Assembly (NCBI GenBank): GCA_964573725.1
Contig: CAZNLJ010000061.1
Coordinates: 1-22,161, forward strand
Direction: 5' to 3'
DNA from: UBA6168 sp964573725
GTDB lineage: Bacteria; Bacteroidota; Bacteroidia; Chitinophagales; Saprospiraceae
DNA: 22,161 nt
This document shows, piece after piece, positions 15,033 through 22,161 of the stretch. The position numbers were made by a program, and so were the translations under genes. The notes beneath the pieces were generated by a model. The model searched no databases. It saw only the letters and a program-made list of their open reading frames with translations, and had not been told where the DNA came from. Numbering within the stretch: the stretch's first letter is position 1; each line of letters begins with the position of its first letter.

Positions 15033-15761
15033 TCACAAGCGGTTTTCGTTGATCAGGTCCGACAGGTCGTCCCGGTAGTTCTTGCCGATCGGCAGGTGTT
15101 TCGCCTGGCCCTTCTCCATGACCTCCACCATGTTGCCGAGAATCGCCTCCACCTTGTCGATGTTCACCATGTACGACCGGTGGACCCGCCGGAACAGCCG
15201 CTGCGGCAACTTGTCCTCCAAGCTCTTCATCGTCTGTAAGGTGATGATCCGACCTTTTTCCGTCCGGATGATGACGTAATCCTTCAATCCTTCGATATAG
15301 ATCACTTCCGAGAACTTCACCTTGACAAACCGCTTGTCGGATTTTACGAAGATGAAATCCTCGGCATCCCCCATCTGCACTTCGTACGCATGCTCCCGCC
15401 GCTTCCGCTCGATTTGTTCGGTGGCCTTGTTCACCGCCTTGACGAACCGCTCCAGGGAAATGGGCTTGAGGAGGTAATCCGTGGCGTTGAGCTCGAACCC
15501 CTCGATGGCATAATTCGGATAGGCCGTGGTGAAAATGACCAGCGGCGGATCGGCCAGGGTCTTGAGCAGGTCGATGCCGGTCAGCTGGGGCATCTGGATG
15601 TCCAGGAACAACAGGTCGATATCCTCCTGCTGCAGGGCCTGCAAGGCCTCGAAGGCATTGTTGCACCGGCGCACCAGCCGCAATTCCGGCATCTTTTCCA
15701 GGTACGTCTCCAGTACGTCGAGCGCCAGCGGCTCGTCATCAACGATAAGGGTGTGGATCAT
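15033..15761 (-). CDS. LytTR-family response regulator
   Basis: This 242-residue regulator has a receiver domain (1-120) with phospho-acceptor Asp54 in LLFLDIQMPQLTG, acidic pair Asp8-Asp9 and Lys99 in DYLLKPIS. A LytTR DNA-binding domain follows (about 140-240; FIFVKSDKRFVKVKFSEVIYIEGLKDY, LFRRVHRSYMVN). The start is the ATG at 15761, where the receiver begins; a longer frame overlaps the kinase gene and is not credible. It overlaps the kinase gene by 23 bp, as in many LytS/LytTR pairs. The genes it controls are not visible from the window. Confidence 0.95.
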   Translation of the reverse strand: MIHTLIVDDEPLALDVLETYLEKMPELRLVRRCNNAFEALQALQQEDIDLLFLDIQMPQLTGIDLLKTLADPPLVIFTTAYPNYAIEGFELNATDYLLKPISLERFVKAVNKATEQIERKRREHAYEVQMGDAEDFIFVKSDKRFVKVKFSEVIYIEGLKDYVIIRTEKGRIITLQTMKSLEDKLPQRLFRRVHRSYMVNIDKVEAILGNMVEVMEKGQAKHLPIGKNYRDDLSDLINENRL

Positions 15762-16890
15762 GTGGCATTGATTGGATGGTGATGGTTCTTTCGTCGTCGG
15801 TCCCGTGGTCACCCCCGGCAGGACCTGCTTCCAAATGCAGGTCAAGCCGCACGGCGAAGGTATCGGGCCGGTCATCGAGCGCCAGCTTGTACCGACCCGG
15901 ATACAACAGGTCGAGCCGGCGCCGCACGTTGGACAGTCCGATACCCCCGCTTCGCGCGGCCAATGGCTTCGGCATGCGCTGCGGTTTGCTGTTTACGATC
16001 GACAGGTGCAGCCGCCCTTCCCCGATGACCAGCAGGATATGCACGAATCCGCCCGCCAGGTTGGCACCCAGCCCGTGCTTGAAACAGTTCTCGATGAACG
16101 GTATGAAAATGAGGGGCGCAATCCTCAGGTGGGCCGGGTCGCCCTCGACCTCGAACCGGATATCCGTCTCCTGCCCCTGCCGCAACCGCTCCAGGGAAAG
16201 GTAGTTCGTTATGTAGGAGACCTCCTTGGCCAAGTCCACCCAGCGTTCATTGCACTCGTACAACATATACCGCATCATCTCCGACAATTTCAGCACGATT
16301 TCCGGTGCCTTGTCGGACTTCTTGAGCGTCAAGGCGTACAAACTGTTCAATGTGTTGAACAGGAAATGCGGATTGACCTGCGACCGCAGGAAGCGCAGCT
16401 CGGACTGCATGGTCTGTGTCTCCAACTCCTGCTGCGCCCGCAGGTTCTTGTACCAGTCCATGGTAATCTTCACCACCGTGGAGGTCGCGACGACAAAAAA
16501 ATTGGGCAGGAAATACCAGTTCAGGTTGTCCAGCACATTGGCCTGCATCTCCGGAATACCGTCCGACTTGATGAAAATCAGAAAGGCCTCAATCGGTGTG
16601 ACGATGAAAACGACCGTCGACAAGGCAGTCAGGTATTGCCAAAAGCGCTTCCTGACCAGGTACTTGGGCAAGAGCCGGTACAGGTTGTAGTACACCGCCA
16701 GCCCCAGGATGCACATCCGGATGACATTGTTGCTCAGGGTATACACCCATCCCTGCCGGGTGTACATCATCTCCACCAACGAATATGCCAGCAGTACCCC
16801 CAGCCAGAAAAGGACGTGCTGGGCAATGCGGCTTGCCGCCAATCGCACCAATGCATTCCTGATCTTTATGCCGCTTGCTGATAGGTCCAT
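15739..16890 (-). CDS. LytS/YehU-type sensor histidine kinase
   Basis: This 383-residue kinase has an N-terminal membrane part of about four segments (roughly 25-45, 55-75, 88-108, 125-140), a short linker, then a His_kinase domain with FLRSQVNPHFLFNTLNSLY; His175 is the likely phosphate acceptor. The ATPase part has IPFIENCFKHGL (N box) and GGIGLSNVRRRLDLLY (G box). No extracytoplasmic sensor domain is visible, so it may sense within the membrane. It overlaps the downstream response-regulator gene by 23 bp. It is divergent from the sialidase gene across a 212-bp gap. Confidence 0.94.
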   Translation of the reverse strand: MDLSASGIKIRNALVRLAASRIAQHVLFWLGVLLAYSLVEMMYTRQGWVYTLSNNVIRMCILGLAVYYNLYRLLPKYLVRKRFWQYLTALSTVVFIVTPIEAFLIFIKSDGIPEMQANVLDNLNWYFLPNFFVVATSTVVKITMDWYKNLRAQQELETQTMQSELRFLRSQVNPHFLFNTLNSLYALTLKKSDKAPEIVLKLSEMMRYMLYECNERWVDLAKEVSYITNYLSLERLRQGQETDIRFEVEGDPAHLRIAPLIFIPFIENCFKHGLGANLAGGFVHILLVIGEGRLHLSIVNSKPQRMPKPLAARSGGIGLSNVRRRLDLLYPGRYKLALDDRPDTFAVRLDLHLEAGPAGGDHGTDDERTITIQSMPHDPHPYR

Positions 16891-16982
16891 ATGTCGTCCT
16901 GGCTGTTCCCCTTCCTCAACATCCCAAATAAATGGAAAGTTATGCCCCTGTGCACGCTTTCAGGACGAACACCCGCCTTTTT

Positions 16983-17015
16983 TTGATGAATGCAGGAATT
17001 TATCCCCTACCTTGC
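16983..17015 (+). promoter_or_regulatory. Possible sialidase promoter
   Basis: A TTG at 16983-16985 is followed 22 bp later by TACCTTGC (17008-17015), near the -33/-7 spacing used by Bacteroidota. The -7 match is imperfect (TAnnTTTG expected). It would give a leader of about 80 nt before the ATG at 17103. Confidence 0.3.
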
Positions 17016-17102
17016 CTTTCCTTTGTGCCTGCCGGCTCCGGACCGGACCGGCCGGTCGGAAGGAGTTCCGGATGCTGGATCCGTATTCCCCTGTCCGCTT
17101 TG

Positions 17103-18293
17103 ATGAAAATCTTTCGCCTGTCCCGCCCTTCACCGCCCGTTGGCGCCCCGCCCTCCCCGCTTGCCCGACCGATCGGTTGGTGCCTGCTCCTGCTGTTGGG
17201 AATCCCCGCACCGGGCCAGGCCCCGTCCCCGGTAACCGACACCGGCTCTCCGGTTCCTGTCTTTCGAAAAGGGGAGGATGGCTACGCCTGTTTCCGGATC
17301 CCGGCGATTGTCCGGGCACCGGACGGGGCACTCCTCGCCTTCGCGGAAGGCCGTGTAGCGGATTGCAACGATTTCGGGGATGTGGATATCGTCGTCAAGG
17401 CGAGCAGGGACGACGGACGGACCTGGGGGCCGCTACGGGTGGCCGTCTCCTTCGGTATGCGGCAAGCGGGCAATCCGGCTCCCGTATACGACCGGACGGA
17501 TGCCGCCTTCCCTGCGGGCAGGTTGTTCCTGTTCTACAATACGGCGACGGCGGATGAAAGGGATATCCGCGGGGGACACACCCACCGGAAAGTCTGGTAT
17601 GTCACCAGCCCGGACCAGGGCCTGTCCTGGTCCGAACCGGTCGACATCACCGCCCAGGTCCGGCCGGATACGGCGGACTGGCGCTGGTACGCCAATACGC
17701 CCGGGCACGCCCTGCAGCTTCCTACCGGCCGGCTGCTCATCGCGGCCAACCATTCCGCCGGCCCTCCCCAGGACCGGTTCCGGGAGTACCGGGCCCATGC
17801 CTTTTTCTCGGATGACCACGGCAGGACCTTCCGGTGGTCCGCGGATGTCCCCTTCCCGGGCAGCAACGAAAGCTCCGCCGCCTGCCTCCCGGACGGCGGC
17901 GTGCTGATGAGCATCCGCGACCAATCGAAAACCCGCCCGTATCGGCTGCTCGCCACCAGCATGTCCGGCGGGGAATCCTGGGATTCGGTCCGGTATGCGC
18001 CGGACCTTCCGGATCCGGTCTGCCAAGGAAGCCTGCTGAACTTCGAAGGGAAAAACGGTCGGATGTCCTGGTTGCACGCCAATGCCGCCCATCCGGACGA
18101 AAGGTGTTGCCTGACCGTTAAATGGAGCCGCGATGCGGGCAGGACCTGGGAGGCTTGGCAGTACATCTACCCCGGTAGCGCCGCCTATTCGGACCTCGTC
18201 CAGTTGTCACCTGCCCGCGCCGGTATCCTGTTCGAAAGGGATGGCTATTCGGAAATCGCTTTCGTCTCGTTTCCGGGCCCTCCGGAGGAATGA
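17103..18293 (+). CDS. Secreted exo-alpha-sialidase (neuraminidase)
   Basis: This 396-residue protein probably removes terminal sialic acid from glycans outside the cell or in the periplasm. The N-terminus has a hydrophobic core (GWCLLLLLGIPAPGQA) after an unusually long basic stretch, consistent with export. The family signature FRIP (Arg65) is present. Further catalytic-site candidates, judged by motif position, are Asp90 (NDFGD), Glu256 (SNESS), Arg272 (SIRDQ), Arg334 (DERCC), Tyr362 (AAYSDLV) and Glu378 (LFERD). Four Asp-box-like segments occur (SRDDGRTW, SPDQGLSW, SDDHGRTF, SRDAGRTW). The ATG at 17103 was chosen because it starts the signal peptide. No transporter or nan gene adjoins it. 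Confidence 0.92.
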   Translation: MKIFRLSRPSPPVGAPPSPLARPIGWCLLLLLGIPAPGQAPSPVTDTGSPVPVFRKGEDGYACFRIPAIVRAPDGALLAFAEGRVADCNDFGDVDIVVKASRDDGRTWGPLRVAVSFGMRQAGNPAPVYDRTDAAFPAGRLFLFYNTATADERDIRGGHTHRKVWYVTSPDQGLSWSEPVDITAQVRPDTADWRWYANTPGHALQLPTGRLLIAANHSAGPPQDRFREYRAHAFFSDDHGRTFRWSADVPFPGSNESSAACLPDGGVLMSIRDQSKTRPYRLLATSMSGGESWDSVRYAPDLPDPVCQGSLLNFEGKNGRMSWLHANAAHPDERCCLTVKWSRDAGRTWEAWQYIYPGSAAYSDLVQLSPARAGILFERDGYSEIAFVSFPGPPEE

Positions 18294-18302
18294 GCGACAG
18301 GA

Positions 18303-18315
18303 GACCGGACCGGTC
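18303..18315. terminator. Possible short palindromic terminator between convergent genes
   Basis: GACCG (18303-18307) pairs with CGGTC (18311-18315) around GAC. It spans the 20-bp gap between the sialidase and methyltransferase stops, with only three T following on the plus strand. Confidence 0.25.
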
Positions 18316-18910
18316 ATTTGACGCCGACCACCCGGATGACACTGGCCGACCCCCGATGGAATTCGCTTTCGTCCAACTCGACCTCCACCTGTTCCACGAC
18401 CAGGGAAGCCATTCCCTGGAAATCCTCCTCCAACGCCGACACCTCGTACAGCATGTCCAAGGTCCGTGGCCCGCCCGAGGTGCGGCCCAACTGTTGCTTC
18501 GAGAAGGCCTCCATCACCAGCCGGCCGCCGGGCTTGAGCGCATGCAGCAGCCTGCGGTGGTACTTCCGACGGACCTCCTCCGGGAAATGGGCAAATATCA
18601 ACCCGACCGCATCAAAATAGGCCGGTGCCAAAATCAGTTCCCCAAACTCGGCCACCCGGTAATCGATATCCACCCCGAATTTACCTGCCAGGGCCAAGGC
18701 CTGGTCCTTTCCCACCTCGCTGATGTCGCAAGCCACCACTTCCCATCCCATCCGGGCGGCAAAGACCGCATTGCGGCCCTGCCCTTCCGCCGGCAGGAAC
18801 AAGCGTCCCACCGGCCATCCCGACAATTGTTCCCTGAAAAAAACATTGGGCTCCGTCCCGTAGGAATAAGGGAACTCCTCGTACCGCTGGTTCCAAAATT
18901 CTTGACTCAT
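18314..18910 (-). CDS. SAM-dependent methyltransferase (class I, TehB-like)
   Basis: This 198-residue protein has motif I with PAEGQGRNAVFAARMGWEVVACDIS (about 40-65), in which the usual GxGxG is written as GQGRN, then FDAVGLIFAHFPEEVRRKYHRRL and LKPGGRLVMEAFS as motifs IV and VI. This matches the small TehB/UbiE-like methyltransferases. The substrate is unknown. The start is the ATG at 18910. It faces the sialidase gene tail to tail. Confidence 0.85.
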   Translation of the reverse strand: MSQEFWNQRYEEFPYSYGTEPNVFFREQLSGWPVGRLFLPAEGQGRNAVFAARMGWEVVACDISEVGKDQALALAGKFGVDIDYRVAEFGELILAPAYFDAVGLIFAHFPEEVRRKYHRRLLHALKPGGRLVMEAFSKQQLGRTSGGPRTLDMLYEVSALEEDFQGMASLVVEQVEVELDESEFHRGSASVIRVVGVK

Positions 18911-19283
18911 GTTTGCTGGGTTTGCCGGGTTTGTTTGTTAATCGTTTACGGGTAAGAACAAGCGTCCCCCCGGTATGGTTCGAAGCACGGCCCGCTCCTT
19001 CTCTCCGGAACCGGGCCTCCCTGCCGGGCGATTTTACGGACGCAGCCCGGGCAGCCGTAGCCGAAGGGCCGGACTGGCCGGCCTGAAACTGACGCCGCCC
19101 CTCGCTTTCCGCACAATGGGCTTTGCGGATACGCTGACGCTGCCTTCGCTCCACCGCCGGGAAAAGGGAAATACAAACCTCTTCCTGCCGTTCGCCGGGC
19201 TAAATGGAACGGTTGTCCTCCCCTCGTAATAAGGCAGGAACATTTTCCGTCCGCGGAAGACTGTTCGAACTGCCGATCCGCCC

Positions 19284-19405
19284 GCAAGGGGCCGCCGCCG
19301 TATGTGTCATTCCGGTCCGCCCCTTGCCGCAATCCTGCGGACACAATCCGGAGCGAAATAAGGAAAAAGCGGGGAATCCGACCCGGAGAAACCCGGATTT
19401 TTTTT
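19284..19405 (+). ncRNA. Candidate structured RNA ending in a T8 terminator
   Basis: Three stem-loops follow each other on the plus strand. GCAAGGGGC (19284-19292) pairs perfectly with GCCCCTTGC (19319-19327). CCGCA (19327-19331) pairs with TGCGG (19336-19340). AATCCG (19375-19380) pairs with CGGATT (19394-19399), followed by eight T. No plus-strand gene lies upstream to be terminated, since the next gene upstream is on the minus strand. It does not show the conserved segments I know from RNase P RNA, tmRNA or SRP RNA. The 5' end and a promoter were not found. Confidence 0.35.
19375..19405 (+). terminator. Intrinsic terminator on the plus strand
   Basis: A 6-bp stem AATCCG/CGGATT encloses 13 nt (with a possible 2-bp inner pair) and runs straight into T8 (19398-19405). 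This is the clearest hairpin-plus-T-run in the window. Confidence 0.55.
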
Positions 19406-19552
19406 CAGGCTTGCCTTCCGCAAAGCCCTTCATCCCGACCAGTGCGGCAGCCAACTCCCCTTTCCCGATGCCGCAAGTACATTGCCGCACCCCGGAAAGT
19501 CAGTTTTATGTAAATTGCGCCCCCATTCGGACGGTGATTCCTTCCGGCTCGG

Positions 19553-19560
19553 TATTTTTG
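19553..19560 (+). promoter_or_regulatory. Promoter -7 element for the PD40 gene
   Basis: TATTTTTG is an exact TAnnTTTG match, followed by CAACAAAAC and then the ATG at 19577. The leader would be about 10 nt. The -33 box is not obvious. Confidence 0.45.
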
Positions 19561-19576
19561 CAACAAAACTTACGAC

Positions 19577-20650
19577 ATGCTTCCTTTGTTCCGCTTTCCC
19601 GCCGTTTTCCTGCTGCTTTCCCTGCCGGCACTGCTCCCGGCGCAAACGTCCGACCCTTCCGACCGCTCGTACGCCGGGGAAAAACACCTGGGCAATATCC
19701 GGCAACTTACCTTCGGTGGAGACAATGCGGAGGCTTACTTCAGCTTCGACAACCGGTACCTGACTTTCCAGGCCACCAATCCCGCCTGGGGGGATGCTTG
19801 CGACCAGATTTACGAAATGCCCGTAGCCGTCGGCGCCCCGGAAAAACCCGCCCTCATCAGTACCGGCCTCGGCAAGACCACCTGCTCCTACTTCATGCCC
19901 GGCAATCAGGAAATCCTTTACGCCAGCACCCACCACCATGGGGAAAGCTGCCCCGAAGCTCCCCGGGTCATGCAAGGCAAGTACGTCTGGGCCATCCACC
20001 CGGAGTTCGATATCTTCGTCGCGGACCGCCAGGGAAATATCATCCGCCAACTGACCGACAACCCGGGCTATGACGCGGAAGCGACCGTCGCACCCGACGG
20101 CTCCCGTATCGTCTTCACCAGCACCCGCTCCGGCGACCTCGAACTGTGGACCATGAAACCGGATGGCAGCGACCTCCGGCAGGTCACCGACGAGCTGGGA
20201 TATGACGGCGGCGCTTTCTTCACCCCCGACAGCAAACAATTGGTGTTCCGCGCCAGCCGACCCGCTACCCCGGAGGACGCGGAGACCTACCGGTCCCTGT
20301 TGGCCCAAGGTCTCGTCCAACCGACCGCCCTCGAAATCTTCATCTGCAATGTCGATGGGTCCGACCTCCGGCAGGTCACCCGCCTCGGCAAAGCCAACTG
20401 GGCCCCCTACATGTCGCCCGACGGCAGCCGGATCCTGTTCTCCAGCAATCACCACAGCTCCAGCGGCCGCCAATTCAACATCTTCTCCATCAAGCCCGAT
20501 GGAACCGGCCTGGAGCAAATCACCTTCGATCCGGTGTTCGACAGCTTCCCCATGTTCTCTTTCGATGGAAAACACCTGGTCTTCGCCTCCAACCGCTACA
20601 ACGGCGGAACCCGCGATACCAATGTGTTCCTGGCGGAATGGAAGGACTGA
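19577..20650 (+). CDS. Secreted TolB-like beta-propeller protein (WD40/PD40 repeats)
   Basis: This 357-residue protein begins with a signal peptide (MLPLFRFPAVFLLLSLPALLPAQ). The rest is a series of TolB/PD40 repeats of the form 'DGSRIVFTSxRSG...LxxMxPDGSDLRQVT', seen at about 174-205, 220-265, 278-315 and 322-345. It is probably a periplasmic or surface propeller that binds protein or sugar. The family also includes Tol-system TolB, but no pal/ompA, tolA or tolQR neighbour is here, so I do not call it TolB. It precedes the SUI1 gene by 30 bp, so the two may share a transcript. Confidence 0.88.
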   Translation: MLPLFRFPAVFLLLSLPALLPAQTSDPSDRSYAGEKHLGNIRQLTFGGDNAEAYFSFDNRYLTFQATNPAWGDACDQIYEMPVAVGAPEKPALISTGLGKTTCSYFMPGNQEILYASTHHHGESCPEAPRVMQGKYVWAIHPEFDIFVADRQGNIIRQLTDNPGYDAEATVAPDGSRIVFTSTRSGDLELWTMKPDGSDLRQVTDELGYDGGAFFTPDSKQLVFRASRPATPEDAETYRSLLAQGLVQPTALEIFICNVDGSDLRQVTRLGKANWAPYMSPDGSRILFSSNHHSSSGRQFNIFSIKPDGTGLEQITFDPVFDSFPMFSFDGKHLVFASNRYNGGTRDTNVFLAEWKD

Positions 20651-20680
20651 CCCCCGCTGCCGCCGCCCAAGCTTCCGACT

Positions 20681-21037
20681 ATGTCCAAAAAACATCAGGC
20701 CGACCAGTTCGGCTTCGTCTTCTCCACCAATCCCGATTTCCGGTTCACCCCCGATCCGGATCCGGAAGAACAAGTGTCCGACCTGCCCCCGGAACGGCAA
20801 GTCCTGCGTATCTGGCTCGACCGGAAACAACGCAAGGGAAAGGAAGTGACCCTGGTCACCGGATACGCCGGTCATCCGGATAGCCTCGCCGCACTCGGCA
20901 AACTGCTCAAATCCAAATGTGGAACGGGGGGCTCCGTCAAGGACGGTGAAATCGTCCTGCAAGGGGACCATCGGGACAAAGTGCTGTCCCTGCTGCTGGA
21001 TATGGGCTACCGGCAATCCAAAAAGGCCGGCGGTTGA
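20681..21037 (+). CDS. SUI1/eIF1-like translation factor (YciH family)
   Basis: This 118-residue protein has an N-terminal acidic stretch (DPDPEEQVSDLPPERQ) and a C-terminal SUI1 domain (about 45-115): LDRKQRKGKEVTLVTGYAG, LLKSKCGTGGSVKDGEIVLQGDHRDKVLSLLLDMGY. The family is related to eIF1 and may tune start-site selection or the fidelity of initiation. Its last 31 bp overlap the end of prmC on the opposite strand, so the ORF end is shared with the tail of prmC. Confidence 0.95.
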   Translation: MSKKHQADQFGFVFSTNPDFRFTPDPDPEEQVSDLPPERQVLRIWLDRKQRKGKEVTLVTGYAGHPDSLAALGKLLKSKCGTGGSVKDGEIVLQGDHRDKVLSLLLDMGYRQSKKAGG

Positions 21038-21990
21038 CTTCCCCGCAACATCCGGTACTTCCCGTTCAAGTCGCGCCGCAACTCCACATCCAGAAAACCC
21101 GCCGCCCGTAACAAGGCCTCGGATTCCTCCGCATGGAATTCATTGATCTCCAGATATAAACGTCCTGCCGGCCGCAGATGGCCCCGGGCAAACGCCGCTA
21201 TTTCCCGCACAAATCGCTGGGCATCCTCCCCACCGGCGAACAAGGCCAGGTGGGGCTCATGTTCCAATACCTCCGGCGGCATCCGGCTCCGTTCCGACTG
21301 GGCGATATAGGGCGGATTGCTCACGATGATGTCATATCGGCCCAAATCGCGCCAGCCCTCCCGGTCCAGCATATCCACCTGATGAAAACGTATCTCCACA
21401 CCCTGGGCAGCCGCATTCCGACGGGCGACGGCCAGTGCGGACCCGCTGATGTCCAGGGCGTCCACCTCCAGGTCCGCCCGTTGGACTTTCAAGGCGATGG
21501 CGATACACCCGCTGCCGGTGCCGATGTCCAGGACCCGGCATGGTGCCGCTTCCCGCCCGGAACCGCCGGCGTCCGCCGCACCCGGGTGGTCGTCCAGCAC
21601 CCATGCCACCAATTCCTCCGTCTCCTGCCGCGGGATCAGGACGGCAGGATCCACTTCCAGGGGGAGGCCGAAAAAGACCGTCCGACCCAATACATATTGT
21701 ACGGGCTCCCGCTGCAATAATCTCGACAGGATCTGCTCCAGGCGCAAGGAATCGTCTGCAGTCCACGGCTGGGCCTGTTGCTGCCGGCCGTACGGAATGC
21801 CGAATCCGTCCTCCAGGATGATCCGGGCCAGGCTCGCACACTCGCCGGACTCGTATACCTCCGCCAGTACGGACCGGATACGGGCCGCCGCCGCCAGACT
21901 GTCCGCCGGGCCGTCTTGCCCGGCAGCCGTCCCGCCCGGTCGATTGTTTTCCACTGATGACATATCCCGTCCGACTTTGTTGGAGCTCAT
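21007..21990 (-). CDS. prmC: Release-factor glutamine methyltransferase (PrmC)
   Basis: PrmC methylates the Gln in the GGQ loop of release factors 1 and 2. It shows the SAM-binding DIGTGSG (155-161), the catalytic NPPY (225-228) and an N-terminal helical part (about 33-115) with the REPVQYVLG and IPRQETEELV segments. The length is 327 from the ATG at 21990; a GTG at 21999 or an ATG at 21963 are alternatives, giving 330 or 318. The N-terminal 30 residues are a poorly conserved, Gly/Ala-rich tail. The last ten residues (SQPPAFLDCR) go beyond the usual end at GKYRMLRG. The 3' end overlaps the SUI1 gene by 31 bp in opposite orientation. Confidence 0.96.
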   Translation of the reverse strand: MSSNKVGRDMSSVENNRPGGTAAGQDGPADSLAAAARIRSVLAEVYESGECASLARIILEDGFGIPYGRQQQAQPWTADDSLRLEQILSRLLQREPVQYVLGRTVFFGLPLEVDPAVLIPRQETEELVAWVLDDHPGAADAGGSGREAAPCRVLDIGTGSGCIAIALKVQRADLEVDALDISGSALAVARRNAAAQGVEIRFHQVDMLDREGWRDLGRYDIIVSNPPYIAQSERSRMPPEVLEHEPHLALFAGGEDAQRFVREIAAFARGHLRPAGRLYLEINEFHAEESEALLRAAGFLDVELRRDLNGKYRMLRGSQPPAFLDCR

Positions 21991-22131
21991 CTTCCGCACC
22001 TCAACCCTACAAAATAATTAATTGCAAAACATTGGTTTTCTGTTGTTCCTAGTTAGTGAACCTGCTGATGTGCAGGGCCCCGACCGAAAGGGCGCGGAGC
22101 TGCGACCCGCACCCGGGAAATTTTCAGGGCG

Positions 22132-22161
22132 GCCGGCGGCGCGCTTGGGCGCGCCGCCGGC
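22132..22161. repeat. Perfect 13-bp GC-rich hairpin at the window edge
   Basis: GCCGGCGGCGCGC (22132-22144) pairs with GCGCGCCGCCGGC (22149-22161) around the loop TTGG, with no mismatch, and the sequence continues past the window. Upstream lies a GC-rich run at 22071-22131. It may be a terminator or an intergenic repeat; no T-run is in view. Confidence 0.7.

Larger units (their letters stand above)
18911..19576. other. 666-bp divergent intergenic region
   Basis: No convincing protein is encoded here. It contains a hairpin at 19067-19083 (GGCCGG with CCGGCC around 5 nt), the 12-bp inverted repeat at 19118-19129/19417-19428, the candidate RNA at 19284-19405 and the promoter motif at 19553-19560. 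Close to the methyltransferase start, minus-strand CAAACCC(A/G)G recurs in tandem (18911-18936). Confidence 0.6.

Noticed and set aside
16932..17102. A longer N-terminus for the sialidase
   Set aside because: The extra 57 residues would place the signal peptide core inside the protein; the ATG at 17103 gives an export signal at the true N-terminus.
18974..18990. GGTTCGAAGC as part of a tRNA or tmRNA
   Set aside because: No 5-bp stem closes the loop and no CCA-like 3' end follows.

Overview
The window reads as chromosomal DNA from a GC-rich member of the Bacteroidota, possibly Saprospiria-like. The pointers are several TAnnTTTG-type -7 promoter motifs, outer-membrane beta-barrel proteins ending in phenylalanine, an ECF sigma factor paired with a membrane/barrel protein, a LytTR regulator with a LytS/YehU-type kinase, and a SucA whose N-terminus looks Bacteroidota-like. 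The lineage is inferred from protein style only; there is no rRNA gene in the window. I found no phage, IS, CRISPR or tRNA.

Layout. (1) 1-1105 holds no convincing gene. It starts with two 70-bp direct repeats (1-70 and 229-298, 69/70 identical), each carrying a 14-bp hairpin, followed by a palindrome-rich stretch and a likely terminator (932-963) for the next operon. (2) 1106-3785 (minus) is a three-gene envelope-signalling locus: a secreted barrel protein, an ECF sigma factor starting at TTG, and a partner that joins an inner-membrane anchor to a barrel-like C-terminus. (3) 4063-6898 (minus) holds a YqgE/AlgH protein, fabD, folE and a 6-pyruvoyl-tetrahydropterin synthase family gene. The last two supply consecutive steps of pterin chemistry. 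(4) 7207-12679 (minus) holds thrS, sucA and rnhB. (5) 12976-15011 (plus) is a compact operon of an AgaI-like amino-sugar-phosphate deaminase, a TauE/SafE permease and a YkgJ-type cysteine-cluster protein. (6) 15033-16890 (minus) is a LytTR two-component pair. (7) 17103-18293 (plus) is a secreted sialidase, convergent with a methyltransferase (18314-18910, minus). (8) 18911-19576 is a 666-bp divergent gap with three stem-loops and a T8 terminator on the plus strand, a possible small RNA. (9) 19577-21037 (plus) holds a secreted TolB/PD40 propeller protein and an SUI1/eIF1-like factor, whose end overlaps prmC (21007-21990, minus) by 31 bp. (10) The window ends in a perfect 13-bp GC-rich hairpin.

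Most of the content is housekeeping (translation: thrS, prmC, SUI1; TCA cycle: sucA; lipid: fabD; replication/repair: rnhB). The parts most worth a second look are the duplicated hairpin element, the sigma/trans-envelope partner, and the unassigned structured RNA-like stretch near 19.3 kb. Functional links between neighbouring operons, such as sialidase with the amino-sugar deaminase, are inferences from proximity only.
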